NCBI GenBank assembly: GCA_041563475.1
Contig: JBFFMY010000001.1
Span: 62,001-126,000 of the forward strand
Length of the DNA: 64,000 nucleotides
Direction: 5' to 3'
DNA from: CAJXZP01 sp041563475
GTDB taxonomy: Bacteria; Bacteroidota; Bacteroidia; Flavobacteriales_G; Salibacteraceae
Shown: one piece after another, positions 59,551-64,000 of the stretch
Layout: the number at the start of each line of letters is the position of its first letter
Numbering within the stretch: the first letter of the stretch is position 1
The notes under the pieces: model-generated
The model's input: the letters and a program-made list of their open reading frames with translations, nothing else
The model's database searches: none
Told to the model about the DNA's origin: nothing
Translations under genes and position numbers: made by a program

Positions 59551-61956
59551 TTAAAAAGTTGCTTTAATTGAGCCAATTAAGTTTAATCCAGGAGCCACAA
59601 TTCCAGAGGAATATGGTCTGTATCGTTGATTAGTGATGTTTTCTGCTCCGAACGTAAATAATAATCTCGAGTTTAATTTATATGCCGATTTAATATTTAG
59701 AGTATACCACGAAGGTGAATATAGATTACCATTAGGATCCTGCAAATAGATATCTGGCTTTCCTAATTCTGTTGGCGCCATTCGGCTATTCGGCATCGAA
59801 CCATTGTAAATCAAATAAGCATTTACTGTTACTTTTTTATACGAGAAGATAACATGAGCGTTCGCAAATAATGGAGAAACATGTTGCAAGTATAACCCTT
59901 CATTGTCCCTTCCGTAAGTGTAAGTTCCTGCGGCTTTAAACGTCCATTTTTTGGTTATGGTAGCTTCATAAATTAAACTTGCCCCAGCTAATTCCGCGCT
60001 GCCCGTGTTTACGAGCGCTTGAACTTTACTAAGTTGGCCATCGTAAAGAATAGAATCTTGGCCGTTAACCTGAAAATCTCTACGAACCATTGCATCAACC
60101 AAAAAGGAATAAAATCCAGAGAGTTCGATATGATGTTGTTTTTTAGCGCCCAATTTTTTGCTGATGGAGGCATCAAATGAATACAAATATTCGGGTTTTA
60201 GACTTGGGTTGGGCACCACCACACTGCCGGGTTCAGAATCAAATACTTTCGCGATATCATCAATATTGGGTGCTTTAAATCCAGATGAAATATTGGCATT
60301 AATTTGCCACGTTTCATTCGGTCGATGCGCGACTCCCATACTTCCGGTTAGTGCTGCGGTACTTTGATTTATGGTCTGGCCATCAGGGTTAGTATAGTAT
60401 GTTGAATCAAAGGTGGCATTAAGTTTCACTTGATTATAACGCAATCCAAAAACGACCGTGTTTCGTTGACTTTGATTGATTTTGAAATTAATATACGCAG
60501 CGTTACTCCAATAGGTTGAACCATCTGGATAGCGGGTTTGAATAGGAGTTTTGACAGCACCTGTATGCTCCATCCCAGTTGAATTAACTAGATTATACAC
60601 CGTTTCTATTCCATAAAATAATGTAGATCGCCCACTTATGGAATTATCGAAATCCAAGTTAGCAGAGAACATTCCTACATTTTCCGTTCTTGTACGCTCA
60701 GATGACGAATCAAATTTTCTGTCTATTCTACTTTCTTCAAAGTTTTGATACGCAAGTGTTACGTTGAGGTTGTCGAATATTTTGTTCGGTGAATTTAAAT
60801 TCATTGTAACGGTATTTACTAGCCATTTCTGCGGACCGTAATCCCAACGTGCGTATTTCAAAGTATCTGCATTTTTTCGCTGAATAAGGCGATCGTACCT
60901 CGGAATATCCGAGGTTGTGGAATAAATGAAACTGTAGTTAAATTTTAACCGTTCGTTTATTTTAAAACCAAATTTTTGTAGAAACGAAATACTATTATAA
61001 CCCGAAAACAGCTGTTTTTCGGTAGTTGAATTTGGTGCCATTTTATCTCCATTTGTTGTGTCCGCATAGTCCAGTCGCAAATACTCTTCTGGGCCATGTA
61101 CTCCCATTTTTAAATCGTCAAATCGACTAGCGGAAAGGGAGGTGACAGAACTAAATTTTTTCGTTGAAATTGTAACGTCTCCATGAGGAGTTAATTCCTT
61201 ATTTGCACTACTCGCCCGTATAAAAACATTTCCAGTAACTGCAGTTCCCGTATCAGAAAATTTGGTTGAAATGGTTTGAAAGTCTATTACTCCGCCCAGC
61301 GCATCACTTCCGTAAATTACAGAACCGGGACCAAAAACGACTTCGGTTTTTTCAAGCATATTGGGATCTATAGAAATTACGTTTTGTAAATTCCCTCCTC
61401 TAAAAATGGCATTATTCATTCGGATTCCATCTACCACGATTAAAACCTTATTTGCAGCAAAACCTCGGATCATTGGACTACCACCGCCCATTTGGCTTTT
61501 TTGCACAAATACCTTTCCCGTGCTAGAAATAGCATCAGCTGAGGTTTGTGGGTCTAATAGTTTAATGTCTTTTGCCGAAATAGAGGTAAGTTGATTGGGA
61601 ACCTCTTCCCTAGCCTGAAATCTTTTATTAGCGGAAAGTATGAATTCATCCAAATTCAAGATTTTGGGATGGAGTTCAAGCATATATCTTGAGGTGTATA
61701 AATCAGACTTTTTAAATAGGACTTCGGCATATGCCGCGTGCGAAATAACCAATAGGGTTTTGTCTGAAAATGGAGTGATGTCCGCTTGTCCTAATGAATC
61801 GGTGATTACCTTATTGGATTTATCAATGGTGTAAATTAAAACCTCTGAAATTGGCTTTTTAGTGGCATAATCAATCACCTTCAAGGTTTGGGTTCTTCCA
61901 ATAGCATGCGTGGTGAGCAAAAAGGCAAAAATTAGGTAATGGAACTTGGTTTTCAT
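59551..61956 (-). CDS. TonB-dependent outer-membrane receptor
   Basis: 801 residues: signal peptide (about 1-22), a carboxypeptidase-like domain (about 25-105), the plug (about 118-230) with SPMIRGFAANKVLIVVDGIRMNN, and a 22-stranded barrel ending in Phe (IGSIKATF). Active uptake of a large ligand, driven by TonB. The plug resembles heme/hemoglobin receptors, so iron or heme uptake is possible, but the ligand is not certain. The start codon overlaps the recO stop by 1 bp (TAATG). Confidence 0.94.
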   Translation of the reverse strand: MKTKFHYLIFAFLLTTHAIGRTQTLKVIDYATKKPISEVLIYTIDKSNKVITDSLGQADITPFSDKTLLVISHAAYAEVLFKKSDLYTSRYMLELHPKILNLDEFILSANKRFQAREEVPNQLTSISAKDIKLLDPQTSADAISSTGKVFVQKSQMGGGSPMIRGFAANKVLIVVDGIRMNNAIFRGGNLQNVISIDPNMLEKTEVVFGPGSVIYGSDALGGVIDFQTISTKFSDTGTAVTGNVFIRASSANKELTPHGDVTISTKKFSSVTSLSASRFDDLKMGVHGPEEYLRLDYADTTNGDKMAPNSTTEKQLFSGYNSISFLQKFGFKINERLKFNYSFIYSTTSDIPRYDRLIQRKNADTLKYARWDYGPQKWLVNTVTMNLNSPNKIFDNLNVTLAYQNFEESRIDRKFDSSSERTRTENVGMFSANLDFDNSISGRSTLFYGIETVYNLVNSTGMEHTGAVKTPIQTRYPDGSTYWSNAAYINFKINQSQRNTVVFGLRYNQVKLNATFDSTYYTNPDGQTINQSTAALTGSMGVAHRPNETWQINANISSGFKAPNIDDIAKVFDSEPGSVVVPNPSLKPEYLYSFDASISKKLGAKKQHHIELSGFYSFLVDAMVRRDFQVNGQDSILYDGQLSKVQALVNTGSAELAGASLIYEATITKKWTFKAAGTYTYGRDNEGLYLQHVSPLFANAHVIFSYKKVTVNAYLIYNGSMPNSRMAPTELGKPDIYLQDPNGNLYSPSWYTLNIKSAYKLNSRLLFTFGAENITNQRYRPYSSGIVAPGLNLIGSIKATF

Positions 61957-62672
61957 TAATTAAAGATGGTTTCTAAAACAGTGTGGGACTTAATTTCACC
62001 AAGACCAGAAATGTGGGTCTGGTAATATGTAATAATAGATGATAACACGTTTCTTCGTTGTTCTGAATTTAGTTTAACGGTTTCCCACTCATCAAAATTT
62101 GTGCCTAATATAACAAAAAACACCTCTTTTTCAAGTCCGGTCAAATAAACATTGGTTCTAGGTACGGAATCGGAAAAAACCCCTTCCAACATATCAAAAT
62201 AGTTTCCTTTTGAAAGAATGGGATAAAAGCCTAGATGCTTGGTTAGTTCCATAAGGAAAATTACATGGAAATTGGTGGTTTTATGCGGTGTATTTTCTAG
62301 TCTTATGAGTGCTTTTTCAACGAAGTTAAAGGTGGATTGATCCGGGTGTGGCTCGCGTATAGTTTTGTGTAAAACCTCCGAAAGAAATAGAGCAATGGTG
62401 CGTTTTGAAATACTGGATTGAATATTTATAAATGGCAGGTATAACTTGACTTCCTTGGGTCGTATGAGTTTTTCAGGTGAATCAAAATTACCAACTATTT
62501 CGAGTAAACTAAGCGGTTCGAAAAGGGCTATTTTGTTGTTTGATTTTTTTCTTTTTGCGCCTTGGATTAGCAGTCCAACCTTTCCAAAATGTTCTGAAAA
62601 TACGTTAACTATTATACTCGATTCGGAGTAGTTTACTTTATGTAAAACAATGGCCTTTGTTCGCGAAAGCAT
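61956..62672 (-). CDS. recO: DNA repair protein RecO
   Basis: 238 residues with an N-terminal OB fold (TKAIVLHKVNYSESSIIVNVF, then FGKVGLLIQGAKRKKSNN) and a helical C-terminal domain. RecO loads RecA with RecR on SSB-coated DNA in recombinational repair. The zinc-finger cysteines of some RecO proteins are absent. The ATG is 4 nt downstream of a consensus -7 element, so the mRNA is predicted leaderless. The TonB receptor is coupled behind it. Confidence 0.93.
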   Translation of the reverse strand: MLSRTKAIVLHKVNYSESSIIVNVFSEHFGKVGLLIQGAKRKKSNNKIALFEPLSLLEIVGNFDSPEKLIRPKEVKLYLPFINIQSSISKRTIALFLSEVLHKTIREPHPDQSTFNFVEKALIRLENTPHKTTNFHVIFLMELTKHLGFYPILSKGNYFDMLEGVFSDSVPRTNVYLTGLEKEVFFVILGTNFDEWETVKLNSEQRRNVLSSIITYYQTHISGLGEIKSHTVLETIFN

Positions 62673-62676
62673 GAAG

Positions 62677-62684
62677 CAAATTTA
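62677..62684 (-). promoter_or_regulatory. -7 promoter element of recO (predicted leaderless)
   Basis: TAAATTTG on the minus strand, then CTTC, then the recO ATG: the same 4-nt arrangement as at rpiB and tadA. Confidence 0.55.
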
Positions 62685-62708
62685 GGTGGCTACGTCTTAA
62701 TTTTGCTA

Positions 62709-64000
62709 TTATTTCGTAAACATAATCTTTGCAATTTGTGAGTTGTTCCCTTCACCATCAATTCCAAAAACCAAATAAATTCCGGTACCTACAGGTTTCC
62801 CGTTCATGTCGTTTCCATTCCACACGACTTGTGTTCCTTCTGATTCTGTTGTGAAAACTAGATTTCCGGCTATGTCTGTAATTCTTACGGCACTGTTGGC
62901 AGGAAGCCCTTTAATGGCGATAGGTCCGGAGTAATTTTCGGGCACTGGATTCGGATAGGCGTATGAATCAATGGTTTGAGCCTCTTCTCCAGTAGCCGTT
63001 CCTTTATAAGCAATTATCCCATTATCCGTTCCGAAAAGAACTTCACCAGTCATTTCATTAATGGTGATGCAACGAATAAAATTGGATAATAGGGGGCTGT
63101 TTTCTGCGGTGAAATGGTGCAGTTCAGTTGTTCCGTCCGCACTCATTAAAAATACACCAGAACCTTTTGTTCCAAACCACTTCCTATTTGCCCCATCAAT
63201 AGCTATTGCTGTAACCGTTTCCGTTCCGAGTAAATATTGAAAATAACCATTTACTTCAACGATTATTCGTTGTGCATCATAGTTTGTATTTCCTGCGAAT
63301 ATGCTTGTTGGGGAGTAAAATACACCTACACCCTCTGCGGTACCGACCCATATTTCTCCATCATGATCTTCTGCGATACTGTATATATCGCTCGAAGGAA
63401 GACCGCCTTGGCCAATAGCTGAGTTTAGAATTTTCGACTGGTCATCCGTTTTATCTTCAATTGTTCCGTTATCATTGAAAATAAGGATTCCTTTTCCCCC
63501 TTTCGGTAGCACTACCCATTTATAGTTTTGCTGATCTACGAGTAAAGGGCCTGTTTGGTCATCAGTTAAAAACTGACCAAAACTAAAGTTATACCACTCC
63601 TTTTCGTTAGTCAAAACAGCCAGGGCGCTAGGGTTGGAAGAATTGGCTACCCATAAGTTCCCAGAATTATCGAAATCTAAGCCACTTACAATGACCCACT
63701 CAATATTTGTTGCGTTCTGTAAGGGGCTATTTGTGGTATTGTATACTTCAGAAACATCGTTGTTGGTGAATTCAACTAAACCACCACCAATTGAGCCGGA
63801 AAACACTTTGCTTTGGTCAAAAGGGTTGATTTTAACGGTTATTAAATCAAAAACACCGTTTAATTTGGAATCAGTGAATTTGGTGGTTTGTCCCCATGTG
63901 TTTTCAGGTGTTCTCCAGAGCATTCCGTTGTTATTGTAGGAATTACTCCAGTTGTTTTGTTTAAGACCTGCCGCGATGTTAATTTGCCCGTTTCTAATCG
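62709..64000 (-). CDS. porZ: Beta-propeller protein with T9SS C-terminal domain, PorZ-like (5' end outside window)
   Basis: 429 residues visible; the frame is open through the window edge, so the N-terminus is missing. The visible part is a two-component-regulator-type beta propeller (repeats such as SDIYSIAEDHDGEIWVGTAEG, GANRKWFGTKGSGVF), ending in a T9SS type A sorting domain (YPNPVPENYSGPIAIKGL, GTGIYLVF, final IAKIMFTK). Propeller plus retained C-terminal domain is the layout of PorZ, which delivers anionic LPS in the T9SS attachment complex. Its neighbour recO supports this, but a generic T9SS cargo is possible. Confidence 0.75.
   Translation of the reverse strand, partial: IRNGQINIAAGLKQNNWSNSYNNNGMLWRTPENTWGQTTKFTDSKLNGVFDLITVKINPFDQSKVFSGSIGGGLVEFTNNDVSEVYNTTNSPLQNATNIEWVIVSGLDFDNSGNLWVANSSNPSALAVLTNEKEWYNFSFGQFLTDDQTGPLLVDQQNYKWVVLPKGGKGILIFNDNGTIEDKTDDQSKILNSAIGQGGLPSSDIYSIAEDHDGEIWVGTAEGVGVFYSPTSIFAGNTNYDAQRIIVEVNGYFQYLLGTETVTAIAIDGANRKWFGTKGSGVFLMSADGTTELHHFTAENSPLLSNFIRCITINEMTGEVLFGTDNGIIAYKGTATGEEAQTIDSYAYPNPVPENYSGPIAIKGLPANSAVRITDIAGNLVFTTESEGTQVVWNGNDMNGKPVGTGIYLVFGIDGEGNNSQIAKIMFTK

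Overview
The window is low-GC chromosomal DNA from a Bacteroidota bacterium, most likely a member of the Flavobacteriales. Four things support this: promoter elements matching the Bacteroidota TAnnTTTG consensus, gliding/type IX secretion system (T9SS) components (GldH, a PorZ-like protein, GldN- and GldK-like proteins), the ricT-gldH-penicillin-binding-protein cluster, and many family types typical of the phylum (DUF5686, DUF6495, TonB receptors with carboxypeptidase-like N-termini). The genus cannot be fixed from sequence reading alone. I see no phage, insertion sequence, rRNA or CRISPR array. There is one tRNA.

Layout: 1-4451 is most of a giant secreted multidomain adhesin on the minus strand, its C-terminus lying outside the window. 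It is followed by tRNA-Asn with its terminator, a PfkB sugar kinase, RpiB and a long MORN-repeat protein. 8.3-12.5 kb holds pta-ackA with an overlapping truncated hemoglobin gene, then tadA. 12.5-18.9 kb holds a lipoprotein, a polysaccharide flippase, ricT, gldH and PBP1A. 18.9-26 kb is a mixed block in which the two subunits of a CoA transferase (scoA, scoB) are separated by a membrane glycosyltransferase and followed by a GT2 enzyme flanked by two related membrane proteins. 26-32 kb is housekeeping: exonuclease, HTH regulator, a LolC/E-like permease, rbfA, dut, holB, pgk.

32-42 kb carries a DUF5686 outer-membrane protein, a large MscS channel, an Xaa-Pro aminopeptidase, and a convergent pair made of a Na/Pi cotransporter and a porin. 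The pair shares a candidate Pho-box at identical spacing from the promoter. 42-47 kb holds the ileS-dksA-lspA operon (IleRS has a swapped GIHH signature) and a nitrobindin-like protein. 47.3-49 kb holds a two-gene cassette of a GldK-like (SUMF1-fold) protein and a MORN-GldN fusion, the most unusual item in the window. 49-64 kb is again mostly housekeeping and stress functions (bacilliredoxin, CvpA, ferritin, RNase R, DUF6495, peroxiredoxin, HflX, a small heme-type membrane protein, RNase D, PIN-PhoH). It ends with a lipoprotein, a TonB receptor, recO and a 5'-truncated porZ-like gene.

Functionally the window combines cell-envelope and secretion genes (GldH, PorZ, GldK/N-like pair, PBP1A, LspA, flippase, glycosyltransferases, adhesin), acetate overflow metabolism with an oxygen/NO-binding globin, phosphate uptake under likely shared control, and RNA processing. 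Several promoters sit so close to their start codons that the mRNAs are predicted to be leaderless, and several genes inside operons use TTG or GTG starts.
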